Positions 1-6,575 are shown, counted from the stretch's first letter. The stretch is 7,511 nt of DNA from Alphaproteobacteria bacterium (GCA_947373775.1 CANBZE010000077.1:1-7511), one strand, 5' to 3'. Made by a program: numbers and translations. Notes: a model not told the origin generated them from the sequence alone.

Positions 1-156
1 CTGGATCGTGGCCGCCAGACCAGGATCGTCTACAGCCTGTTCTATGACCAGGCGCCTTTGGGCACCGACCAGGCCAAGATCGAAAATCGCGCAACCCGCA
101 CCAAGCGCTTCAACGAAGCGCTGGATGCGATGAAAGCCATGGCGGAAGCCCAGTAA
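1..156 (+). CDS. C-terminal tail of an unrecognised protein (partial, 5' end outside window)
   Basis: An open frame runs from the first base to a TAA at 154-156 and gives 51 residues, with no start in view that would make it a complete gene. The visible part begins with a short stretch that looks like beta strand (TRIVYSLFYDQ). It continues into a charged, alanine-rich segment that is probably helical and ends EALDAMKAMAEAQ. The stop lies 10 bases before the ATG of the dehydrogenase on the same strand, so the two genes are probably co-transcribed. I do not recognise the family and no catalytic motif is visible. Coding status is supported by the tight spacing and by codon use like that of its neighbours, with G or C at most third positions. 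Confidence 0.6.
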   Translation: MDRGRQTRIVYSLFYDQAPLGTDQAKIENRATRTKRFNEALDAMKAMAEAQ

Positions 157-166
157 GAGAGACGGT

Positions 167-1084
167 ATGATCGACATATTGCAGCTTGTTCCCCTTCGCC
201 CCGAAGTCCAGAAGGACCTGGAGGCGCGCTATCGCCTGCATGGCAAGGCGGATTTCGACACGGTCGCCGATGTCATCCGCGGCTGTGTCACCAACGGCCA
301 TTCCGGCCCGCCGCCCGAAATGATCGACCGCATGCCCAAGCTGGAGATCATCGCTTCGGCCAGCGTTGGCTATGACGGCATCCCGGTGGAATATGCCCGC
401 TCCAAGGGTATCCCGGTCTGCAACACGCCGGACGTGCTGAATGACGATGTCGCCGATCTGGCCATCGCGCTGATGATCATGACGGCGCGCAAGCTGGTGG
501 TGACCGACCGCTATGTCCGCAGCGGCGGCTGGCTCAAGAATGGCGAGCATCCTTTGGCCAACCGCGCCAGCGGCAAGCGGGTGGGCATCCTCGGCATGGG
601 CCGCATCGGCAAGGAAATCGGCAAGCGCGCCACGGCGATGAACAACACGGTAGCTTATCACAGCCGCAAGCCGGTGGCCGACGTGCCCTACAAGCATTAT
701 CCCGACTTGGTGGAACTGGCGAAGAACAGTGATTTCCTGGTCATCATCATTCCGGCCACGCCCCAGACCAACAAGATCGTCAGCAAGGCGGTGATCGAGG
801 CGCTGGGTCCGACCGGCATCCTGATCAATGTCGCGCGCGGCGCGGTGGTGGATGAGGACGCGCTGGTCGAAGCGCTGGTGTCCGGCAAGCTGGGCGGCGC
901 CGGCCTGGATGTGTTCGTTGACGAGCCGAAGGTGCCCGAAGTGCTGTTCGGCATGGACAATGTCGTGCTGCAGCCCCATGTCGGCAGCGCCACGCATGAA
1001 ACCCGCCGCGCCATGAGCCAGCTGGTGCTGGACAATCTGGACGCCAAGTTCGCCGGCAAGCCGTTGCTCACGGAGATTAAGTAG
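167..1084 (+). CDS. D-isomer-specific 2-hydroxyacid dehydrogenase, hydroxypyruvate/glyoxylate reductase type
   Basis: Predicted cytoplasmic NAD(P)H-dependent reductase of 2-keto acids such as glyoxylate or hydroxypyruvate. The 305 residues are slightly short of, but consistent with, the 310-330 usual for the family. Visible landmarks are the substrate loop SVGYDGIP (66-73), NTPDVL (86-91), the Rossmann glycine motif GMGRIG (143-148), the catalytic arginine in NVARG (R224), the catalytic glutamate in VDEP (E253) and the catalytic histidine in QPHVGSAT (H271). The second Rossmann strand ends in HSRKP (165-169). Arg167, where NAD-specific enzymes carry an acidic residue, suggests NADPH preference. 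The segment YKHYPDLVELAKNSD (175-189) closely resembles plant HPR2-type hydroxypyruvate reductases as I remember them. The ATG at 167 follows an AGAGAG-type, rather weak ribosome site and lies just after the upstream stop. The TAG at 1082-1084 directly abuts the stop of the convergent permease gene. Family assignment is firm; the exact substrate is inferred. Confidence 0.93.
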   Translation: MIDILQLVPLRPEVQKDLEARYRLHGKADFDTVADVIRGCVTNGHSGPPPEMIDRMPKLEIIASASVGYDGIPVEYARSKGIPVCNTPDVLNDDVADLAIALMIMTARKLVVTDRYVRSGGWLKNGEHPLANRASGKRVGILGMGRIGKEIGKRATAMNNTVAYHSRKPVADVPYKHYPDLVELAKNSDFLVIIIPATPQTNKIVSKAVIEALGPTGILINVARGAVVDEDALVEALVSGKLGGAGLDVFVDEPKVPEVLFGMDNVVLQPHVGSATHETRRAMSQLVLDNLDAKFAGKPLLTEIK

Positions 1085-1804
1085 TCAGCGCACCAGTTCG
1101 GTGACGGCGTACAGGAAGCCCGCGCCCGCCAAGGTCGCAAAGGTCGTGGATGGGCGCGGATAGGCGCGGTGGCTTTCGGGCAGAAGGCCGGATGCGCCGA
1201 TATGCAGAAAGAAGCCGCAGAACAGCGCCAGCAGCAGCGCCAGGGTTCCTGCACTCGCCCCCACCAGCAGGCTAAGGCCCGCGCCCACCACTGGGGCGAC
1301 CGCATCAACCGCCAGCCAGCGCAAGGCGAAGTTGCGGGTGCCGCCATTCTTGGTCACCACATTCACGGTATTGAGACCGTCGGCGAAATCATGCGCCAGC
1401 ACCGCGGTCGCCACCATCAGGCCGATGGCCTGGCTGGCCTGGAAGGCGATGCCCATGGCAAAGCCGTCCAGCACGCTATGGGCCGAGAAACTCGCGGCGC
1501 CGATCATGCCGCGCGCCGGATTGGCCTGGCCTTCGCAGTCATGGCGCGCCACCAGCCGGTCCAGCACGGTGTAGAGAAAAAATCCAAGCGCCGCGACCGC
1601 CAGCAGGACGCGCGGCGCATACAGGCCCTTACCCGCTTCCAGTGCCTCGGGCGCCAGATCGAAGAACGCGACACCGATCACCGCGCCGGCGGAAAAGCCC
1701 ATCACCAGCGGCAACTTGCCGACCCACTTCAAGGCCAACATGCCGCCGGTCATGGTGGCGGCGCAGGCGGTCAACGCAATGGCCAGGACGAGGGCGGCGG
1801 TCAT
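1085..1804 (-). CDS. ZIP-family divalent metal permease
   Basis: Predicted inner-membrane transporter importing zinc or a related divalent cation. The 239 residues are mostly hydrophobic, with segments near residues 3-25, 31-50, 64-82, 100-123, 125-147, 163-183 and 185-206 and a last one near 220-236, which fits the eight-helix ZIP fold. Family signatures are FFDLAPEAL (47-55) at the end of the second helix, HSVLDG (H109, D113) in the fourth, HDFADG (H138, D139, D142) in the fifth and LHIGASGLLPESH (200-212) near the end. The metal-site helices carry Asp where the commoner bacterial consensus has Glu. The loop between helices 3 and 4 (about 83-99: Arg/His/Asp/Cys/Glu) is short for a ZIP protein. 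The ATG at 1804-1802 is preceded by AAAGG at 1815-1811 with six bases of spacing. The gene is divergent from the phosphodiesterase gene and convergent, with zero spacing, on the dehydrogenase gene. Metal specificity cannot be read from the sequence. Confidence 0.87.
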   Translation of the reverse strand: MTAALVLAIALTACAATMTGGMLALKWVGKLPLVMGFSAGAVIGVAFFDLAPEALEAGKGLYAPRVLLAVAALGFFLYTVLDRLVARHDCEGQANPARGMIGAASFSAHSVLDGFAMGIAFQASQAIGLMVATAVLAHDFADGLNTVNVVTKNGGTRNFALRWLAVDAVAPVVGAGLSLLVGASAGTLALLLALFCGFFLHIGASGLLPESHRAYPRPSTTFATLAGAGFLYAVTELVR

Positions 1805-1852
1805 GGCAAGCCTTTATCGCGGGACGGGGCCAGCGGCAACCTTCACACCCTT

Positions 1853-1873
1853 GGGGCCCTTGGCCTTGGCCCC
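1853..1873. repeat. GC-only inverted repeat (GGGGCC / GGCCCC)
   Basis: GGGGCC at 1853-1858 and GGCCCC at 1868-1873 form a perfect 6-bp inverted repeat around a 9-base spacer (CTTGGCCTT). It lies 23 bases upstream of the GGAGG of the phosphodiesterase gene and about 50 bases upstream of the permease start on the other strand. It could be an RNA hairpin in a 5' leader or an operator. In DNA this GC-rich such a repeat can also arise by chance. Confidence 0.4.
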
Positions 1874-1896
1874 GCACCTGGCTTAGCGTCCATTCC

Positions 1897-1901
1897 GGAG
1901 G
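1897..1901 (+). promoter_or_regulatory. Ribosome binding site (GGAGG) of the phosphodiesterase gene
   Basis: GGAGG ends six bases before the ATG at 1908. It is a strong Shine-Dalgarno match and fixes this start. The encoded protein then begins directly with a signal peptide, which agrees with the choice. Confidence 0.8.
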
Positions 1902-1907
1902 CACATC

Positions 1908-3116
1908 ATGCGAAAATACCTGACAATCCTGGCGGCGTTGGCCGCCATGTGCCTTCCGGTCCAGGGCGCGACCAAACACAAGCTGCTGGTCATTTCCGTT
2001 GACGGGATGGACTGGCGCTATCTGCGCGACGCGGACTCGCTGGGGCTGAAGCTGCCCAATATCCGCAGGCTGCTGGCGCGCTCGCAGGTGGCGGACGGGG
2101 TAATCGGCGTCTGGCCCACCGTCACATGGCCGTCGCACACTTCCATGCTGACGGGCGTGCAGCCCTTTCGTCACGGCATCCTGGCCAATGCCAGCGGTCC
2201 CCTGGATATCACCCAAAGCTACTGGTCGGCATCCAAGATCAAGATGCCCTCGCTGCTGCAATGCGCGCGCGGAGCGGGATTGACTACCGCAGGGGTCAAC
2301 TGGCCGGTGACGGTGAACGCCGACCTCAACTGGAATCTTCCGGAAGCCTATGCCAAGCGCAACGGCGATTCCTCGGACCTGGAAAGCGTCGACCGCTATG
2401 GCACGCCGGGTCTGGTGGCGGAAATCACGCGCAGCCGTCCCTCCTTCGGCTATCGCTGGCTGGACGACCGCACCCGCACTTTGGGCACGATCTATTTGCT
2501 GCAGCACAAGCAGCCCGACCTGCTGCTTTTGCACCTGGCGGAACTGGATTCTGAAGCCCATGAGGAAGGGCCATTTACACCTGCCGCCAATGCGGTGGCG
2601 GAACGCTCCGACGAACTGATCGGCGATATCCTGAAAGCGCTGCCCAAGGGCTATGATGTGGCGCTGGTATCCGATCACGGTTTTGAGCGCATCGATCACG
2701 TCGCCAACCTCAAGGCGATGGCCACGGCGGCAGGGGTCACCGGCGAGCTGCAGATCGCCGGTGGATTGGTCCGGACCGATGATGCCAAGATGGCGGCTTG
2801 GCTGCGCGGCCAAAGCGGCAAGGGCGATGTCGGCCGCGAAGTGCCGCACGACGAACTGGTGCGCTTTGCCGGCGCTGACGCGCTGGTCGCGTTCGAACCG
2901 GCGCCGCATGTCATCTTCGGCAATGCCGTCGTGGGCCCGGCGCACACAGCGTCCGCCAATGCGGGCACCCACGGTTTCTGGCCCACGCGCCCCGACTATC
3001 ACAGCATCTATGCGTTGTCGGGTGCCGGCGTGAAGCCGGGCAAGCTGGGTGAAATCGAGATGGTGTCGCTGCGGGACCGCTTCGCGCAGGTCCTGGGATT
3101 GAGCTGCGGGCGCTAG
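1908..3116 (+). CDS. Exported alkaline-phosphatase-superfamily phosphodiesterase / nucleotide pyrophosphatase
   Basis: Predicted two-metal (probably zinc) phosphoesterase of the type I phosphodiesterase/nucleotide pyrophosphatase (ENPP/NPP) group, 402 residues. The N-terminus is a signal peptide: MRK, then a hydrophobic run (residues 4-16), with likely cleavage near VQGA (18-21). It should therefore act in the periplasm or outside the cell. A C at residue 15 lies in AAMC, which is not a proper lipobox. The complete active-site set is visible: D32 in SVDGMD, the nucleophile T73 in PTVTWPSHTSMLTG, D214 and H218 in ELDSEAH, D256 and H257 in VSDHGF, and H355 in AGTHGF. PFRHGI (86-91) after the nucleophile block matches the PESHGI position of eukaryotic NPPs. 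Nothing needed for catalysis is missing. Substrate is not predictable: nucleotides, phosphodiesters or lipid head groups are all possible. The 3' end overlaps the convergent transglutaminase gene by four bases. Confidence 0.9.
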   Translation: MRKYLTILAALAAMCLPVQGATKHKLLVISVDGMDWRYLRDADSLGLKLPNIRRLLARSQVADGVIGVWPTVTWPSHTSMLTGVQPFRHGILANASGPLDITQSYWSASKIKMPSLLQCARGAGLTTAGVNWPVTVNADLNWNLPEAYAKRNGDSSDLESVDRYGTPGLVAEITRSRPSFGYRWLDDRTRTLGTIYLLQHKQPDLLLLHLAELDSEAHEEGPFTPAANAVAERSDELIGDILKALPKGYDVALVSDHGFERIDHVANLKAMATAAGVTGELQIAGGLVRTDDAKMAAWLRGQSGKGDVGREVPHDELVRFAGADALVAFEPAPHVIFGNAVVGPAHTASANAGTHGFWPTRPDYHSIYALSGAGVKPGKLGEIEMVSLRDRFAQVLGLSCGR

Positions 3117-3119
3117 CGC
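3110..3119. repeat. 10-bp perfect palindrome holding both convergent stop codons
   Basis: GCGCTAGCGC reads the same on both strands. Its central CTAG supplies the TAG stop of the plus-strand phosphodiesterase (3114-3116) and the TAG stop of the minus-strand transglutaminase gene (3115-3113). Just beyond it, CCGG (3121-3124) and CCGG (3130-3133) can pair as a 4-bp stem with a 5-base loop. No T-run follows either, so neither looks like a standard intrinsic terminator. Confidence 0.7.
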
Positions 3120-4036
3120 GCCGGACTTTCCGGGGCGATGTGGGGCAGTTGGGGGCTGTCCGGGTCCACGGGGATCACGTCCACGCCCACATCCACCACA
3201 TGGTCATGGCCGCCCAGGATGATGCCCGCCACCGGCGCGACATCGCCGTAATCGCGGCCCCAGGACGAGGTGACATGGCTTTCGTCCACCAGAATGTTGT
3301 TGGTGGGATCCAGATCCACCCAGCCGAAAGGCGGCGCCCACACCGAAAACCAGGCATGGCTGGCATCGGCGCCCAGCAGGCGCGGCTTGCCCGGCGGTGG
3401 CTCGGTCAACAGGTAACCTGAGATATAGCGCGCCGGCAGGCCGATGGCCCGCATCGCCGCGATGCCGACATGCGCCAGGTCCTGGCAGACGCCGGCGCGA
3501 ATTTCGAACACCCGGTCCACCGGCGTCGACACGTCGGTGACGGTGGTGTCGTAGCGGAAATCCCCGTGGATGCGGTTCATCAGCTCGATGGCGCCCGACA
3601 GGATCGGCCGGTGCGGCGGAAAGCTCACCGCGCCATAGGCGGCGATGTCGCTTTCAAACTTGGTCATGGGCGAATCGAACAGGTACTGGACTGCGTCGCG
3701 CTCTTCTTCGTCCTGCGGATTTTCCAGTCGCGCGCGGGCTTCCTCCCACGGCAGGCTGTCGCGCGAGGCGCGGGCAGGGGCGTGATTCACCGTGACCCGG
3801 CTTTCCGCCAGCACTTCCAGATGGGTGTGCGGCCGGTCGATGGAAAAGAGTTCGGTGGGATTCTGGAAATAATCTTCGCGCGCCACCCGGCTGGCCGGCT
3901 CCAGGCTCAATGTGATGCTGCTGTCATGCACCGCCTGCAGCGGCGTGATACGCGGGCGTAAGTGCGCCAGGTGCCAGGAATGAGAGACATCCTGCAGATA
4001 GCGGTAAGTGGTGCGGTGGCGGACAAAATACTCCAT
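3113..4036 (-). CDS. Transglutaminase-like cysteine peptidase/transferase homologue (COG1305 type)
   Basis: Third and last visible gene of the minus-strand operon, 307 residues from the ATG at 4036. The N-terminal part (about 1-85, with HRTTYRY near residues 7-13) matches the bacterial transglutaminase N-terminal region, a beta-rich domain. The core (about 150-250) carries the triad in the order Cys-His-Asp: C184 in RAGVCQDLAH, H227 in DASHAW and D243 in GWVDLDPTNN. No signal peptide or membrane segment is visible, so it is probably cytoplasmic. Family members break or exchange amide bonds. With an ATP-grasp ligase next to it, the inferred role is processing or transfer of a peptide or amide product. 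Start choice: a GTG at 4039 in the same frame would add one residue, but GGAGG (4045-4041) lies only one base before that GTG and four before the ATG. The ATG overlaps the previous gene's stop as TGATG, suggesting translational coupling. Confidence 0.9.
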   Translation of the reverse strand: MEYFVRHRTTYRYLQDVSHSWHLAHLRPRITPLQAVHDSSITLSLEPASRVAREDYFQNPTELFSIDRPHTHLEVLAESRVTVNHAPARASRDSLPWEEARARLENPQDEEERDAVQYLFDSPMTKFESDIAAYGAVSFPPHRPILSGAIELMNRIHGDFRYDTTVTDVSTPVDRVFEIRAGVCQDLAHVGIAAMRAIGLPARYISGYLLTEPPPGKPRLLGADASHAWFSVWAPPFGWVDLDPTNNILVDESHVTSSWGRDYGDVAPVAGIILGGHDHVVDVGVDVIPVDPDSPQLPHIAPESPAR

Positions 4037-6546
4037 CACGCCTCCACATAGGGGCTGGAGCCGGTGCGGCTGCGGCTGGCATGCTGGAAATAGGCGTCGG
4101 CGATGGCGTCGGACAATTCGCCCGCGCTGAAAGTGATGTTGTCGGTCAGCTCGATCAGCCCGGGACGCGCGCCCGCTTCACAAAAGGCCAGCCGCGCAGG
4201 ATTGGCGTTGGCGGCGGCGCCGCGCATCTCATGGGCGATGGTGCGCGGCACGTCGCTGCGCTGGGCCAGGGTGATGCGCGGCAACTCGCGCAAATGGGTT
4301 TCGATCGCCGCGAGCTGGAAGGCGCAGGAGCGCGGATTGTTCTCGTCCAGCAACAGCAAGTCCACGAAGGGGATAAGCTGAAAGACATTCAGATAGCGCG
4401 AGCGGTAGGTCATGGCGCTGTCGGCGATCTCCAGCACGATGCGCATATGTTCGGTCTCGCGGGCATCGGCGTCCGCCACGGTCTGGCGCACCAGCCAGGC
4501 CAGATGCTGGCCGCGTTCCAGCCGGCGGCCCAGATCCATGAACAGCCAGTTGGGACCGCGGGTCATGTTTTCCGCCGACAGGCCCGACAAGGCGGCGGCG
4601 CGGCGCACCAGCGCGTCCAGGTAGAAGCGCGCACCGGCGGGCTCGAAAGGCGCATCCGCCGGCGGCAGTTCGGTATTGGTCAGGGCGTGAATGGTGCGCC
4701 AGGTATCCAGCGACAGCCGGTCGCGCACCGACCAGGCAGTCTGCTCCACCCGCGACAAAAGCCGTTGCAGTCCGCGGCTATGGCGCGGGCTGTAGATCAG
4801 CAGTTGCAGCTCGTCCGCCAGTTCGTCATCGCCGGCGATTTCCTCGATCGGGGAATCGCTGGCCTGGCTGAAGGGGATCAGCAGCTTGCGCGCCACGTCC
4901 AGCGCCGCCGCCGGCTCATCGCTGACACGCGCCGTCACCGCGCGCAGGATGCGTACAAAGCTTTCGGTGCGCTCGGCATAGCGGCCCAGCCAGAACAGGT
5001 CGTCCATGGCCCGGCTGGGCGCGGATTCGCCGTGCCGCTTGATCTCCAGCGCCCGCCCGCCATTGGCCAGCAGGCTGAAACTGTCCACCGGGGTGGGCGA
5101 GATCACCCAGGCATCCTTGCTGGAGGCGCCCGACTGCATGGACAAGGCGCGCACCGTATCGTCGGCGGCAACACGGGTCAGTCCACCGGGCATCACCATC
5201 CAGCCGGTCGGTGTCCAGGCGGCGAAGACGCGCAAGGAGACCGGCTTGGCACCGAACTGGCCCTGCTCGAACACCGGTGCCACGCCCAGGGGCGAGATTT
5301 CCTGCAGCACCATGGTTTCGCCGCGCTGTTTCAAACGGGCGATGACGCGCTCGCGATCCTCGCCGCTCAGGTCGATGCCCAGCCGCGCGCTGGACTTGCG
5401 CGAGAATAGCGGGCGGGCATCAAAGGCATCGCGCAGGATGCATTGGTCCATGCGCGCAATGGCTTCCTTGCGGCCCCAGTCGGTGCCGCACCAGATGGTG
5501 GAGATGTCGGGAATCTTCAACTCTTCGCCCAGCAGCGCCTGCGATATCGCGGGCAGGTAAGCGTCCATGGCGGGAGATTCGATGACGCCGCCGCCCAGCG
5601 CATTGGCCAGCACCACGCCGCCGGATCGCACCGCTTCCACCAGGCCCGGCACGCCCAGCGCGCTGTCGCCGCGCAATTCCAGGGGATCGCAGAAATCGGA
5701 GTCCACGCGGCGGAAGATGGCGGCGACGCGCTCCAGCCCGGTCAAGGTCTTCAGGAACACTTCGCCGTCGCGCACCGCCAAATCGTCGCCCTGCACCAGG
5801 GTCAGGCCCAGGTAATGCGCCAGATAGACATGCTCGAAATAGGCTTCGTTGTAAGGACCGGGCGTCAGCAGCACGGCGCGGTCGCGGCGCGAGATACCCA
5901 GCGCCAGGATGCTTTCCTTGTAGGCATTGAAGAAGGCGGCAAGCCGCGCCACCCGCATGTCGCTGAAGCTTTCGGGAAAGGTCTGGGACACGACCAGCCG
6001 GTTTTCCAGCGCATAGCCAAGACCGCCGGGCGCGTCGGCTCTGGAGGCCATCACCCGCCAGGAGCCATCGGGCCCGCGCGCCAGATCGGCGGAATAGAGG
6101 TGCACATGTGTGCCGCCGACCGGCGTGGAGCCGCACAAGGGCCGCAGGAATTGCGGATGGCCCGTCACCAGGTGCGGCGGCAGCACGCCGCCGGCCATCA
6201 GCTTTTGCGGGCCATACACGTCGCGCAGGATCATGTCGGCCAGCATGGCGCGCTGGATCACCGCCGCCTCGATCGCCTTCCAGTCGCTGGAGGACAGGAT
6301 GAAGGGCACGATGTCGAGCTGCCACGGCCGGGCCTGGCCGGCGCGATCGTCATAGACGTTATAGGTGACGCCATTGTCCTGTACCGTGGCGCGGGCGGAC
6401 GCCTGGCGGCGCGCATATTCATCCGGCGACAATTGGGAGAGGGTGCGGGCAAAGGCACGCCAGTGCGGCCGGACCTGGCCGTCATCATCGCGCAACTCGT
6501 CAAAGCGGGACGCAGGCGGGCTTATGCGTTCTGCGACTTCCGACAC
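4036..6546 (-). CDS. Fused circularly permuted ATP-grasp (COG2308) and Alpha-E (COG2307) protein
   Basis: Predicted cytoplasmic amide-bond-forming ligase of 836 residues, built from two parts that are separate proteins in many bacteria. Residues about 15-500 are the circularly permuted ATP-grasp domain. Hallmark blocks are FDELRDDDGQVRPHW (15-29), CGSTPVGGTHVHLYS (138-152), GLGYALENR (175-183), LTPGPYNEAYFEH (227-239), FRRVDSDFCDPLELRGDSAL (278-297), ANALGGGVIESPA (314-326) and SLRVFAAW (437-444). Residues about 512-820 are the all-helical Alpha-E domain, opening with DDLFWLGRYAERTE (515-528) and including NWLFMDLGRRLERG (666-679) and RSRYLN (715-720). ATP-grasp enzymes join a carboxylate to an amine through an acyl phosphate; the substrates of this family are not established as far as I know. 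The start is GTG, forced because a TAA lies directly before it in frame. The nearest GGAG (6562-6559) is 12 bases upstream, a long spacing. The stop overlaps the transglutaminase start by one base. Confidence 0.92.
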   Translation of the reverse strand: MSEVAERISPPASRFDELRDDDGQVRPHWRAFARTLSQLSPDEYARRQASARATVQDNGVTYNVYDDRAGQARPWQLDIVPFILSSSDWKAIEAAVIQRAMLADMILRDVYGPQKLMAGGVLPPHLVTGHPQFLRPLCGSTPVGGTHVHLYSADLARGPDGSWRVMASRADAPGGLGYALENRLVVSQTFPESFSDMRVARLAAFFNAYKESILALGISRRDRAVLLTPGPYNEAYFEHVYLAHYLGLTLVQGDDLAVRDGEVFLKTLTGLERVAAIFRRVDSDFCDPLELRGDSALGVPGLVEAVRSGGVVLANALGGGVIESPAMDAYLPAISQALLGEELKIPDISTIWCGTDWGRKEAIARMDQCILRDAFDARPLFSRKSSARLGIDLSGEDRERVIARLKQRGETMVLQEISPLGVAPVFEQGQFGAKPVSLRVFAAWTPTGWMVMPGGLTRVAADDTVRALSMQSGASSKDAWVISPTPVDSFSLLANGGRALEIKRHGESAPSRAMDDLFWLGRYAERTESFVRILRAVTARVSDEPAAALDVARKLLIPFSQASDSPIEEIAGDDELADELQLLIYSPRHSRGLQRLLSRVEQTAWSVRDRLSLDTWRTIHALTNTELPPADAPFEPAGARFYLDALVRRAAALSGLSAENMTRGPNWLFMDLGRRLERGQHLAWLVRQTVADADARETEHMRIVLEIADSAMTYRSRYLNVFQLIPFVDLLLLDENNPRSCAFQLAAIETHLRELPRITLAQRSDVPRTIAHEMRGAAANANPARLAFCEAGARPGLIELTDNITFSAGELSDAIADAYFQHASRSRTGSSPYVEA
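4041..4045 (-). promoter_or_regulatory. Ribosome binding site (GGAGG) of the transglutaminase gene, inside the upstream gene
   Basis: Read on the minus strand, GGAGG lies within the last codons of the ATP-grasp/Alpha-E gene. It is one base before a GTG at 4039 and four bases before an ATG at 4036. The spacing favours the ATG as start. Confidence 0.65.
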
Positions 6547-6575
6547 TTACGACTCATGCTCCCCACGGCTTATTT
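6547..6575 (-). other. Short operon spacer between DUF2126 and ATP-grasp/Alpha-E genes
   Basis: These 29 bases hold a GGGGAG at 6564-6559, the only purine-rich ribosome-site candidate for the GTG start at 6546, and a TAA directly before that GTG. I see no promoter or terminator, which supports co-transcription. A GANTC site (6551-6555) is present, but such sites are scattered through the window. Confidence 0.5.

Larger units (their letters stand above)
1805..1907. promoter_or_regulatory. Divergent intergenic region between permease and phosphodiesterase genes
   Basis: These 103 bases are the only place in the window where promoters for both the minus-strand permease and the plus-strand phosphodiesterase can lie, unless they start inside coding sequence. 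I see no convincing -35/-10 pair on either strand. What can be seen is a GC-only inverted repeat at 1853-1873, a second GGGGCC at 1826-1831, and three copies of CTTGG at 1850, 1859 and 1865. The regulatory role is inferred from gene orientation alone. Confidence 0.5.

Noticed and set aside
110..997. A 295-codon minus-strand open frame opposite the dehydrogenase
   Set aside because: The plus-strand frame has all dehydrogenase motifs; the antisense protein is rich in His, Arg and Asp with no domain.
1950..1954. Possible lipoprotein signal (Cys15) in the phosphodiesterase N-terminus
   Set aside because: The residues before Cys are A-A-M, and Met at -1 does not fit the lipobox; a normal signal peptidase I site near VQGA fits better.
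1629..3002. A 457-codon open frame on the minus strand opposite the phosphodiesterase
   Set aside because: It covers the complement of a gene with complete active-site motifs, is rich in Arg, Gly, His and Gln as expected of an antisense GC-rich frame, and shows no recognisable domain.
3121..3133. CCGG-ACTTT-CCGG hairpin as a terminator for the phosphodiesterase gene
   Set aside because: The stem is only 4 bp and no T-run follows, so it does not meet the pattern of an intrinsic terminator.
4081..5409. A 442-codon plus-strand open frame opposite the ATP-grasp/Alpha-E gene
   Set aside because: Its Arg/Gly/His/Gln-rich composition lacks domain motifs; it is the expected shadow of a high-GC gene.
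6522..6557. An 11-residue minus-strand mini-ORF (MSRKCRKSQNA) overlapping the GTG start of the ATP-grasp gene
   Set aside because: GGGGAG ends only one base before its ATG, too close for normal initiation, and an ORF this short is likely by chance. Coupling to the GTG start is conceivable but unsupported.
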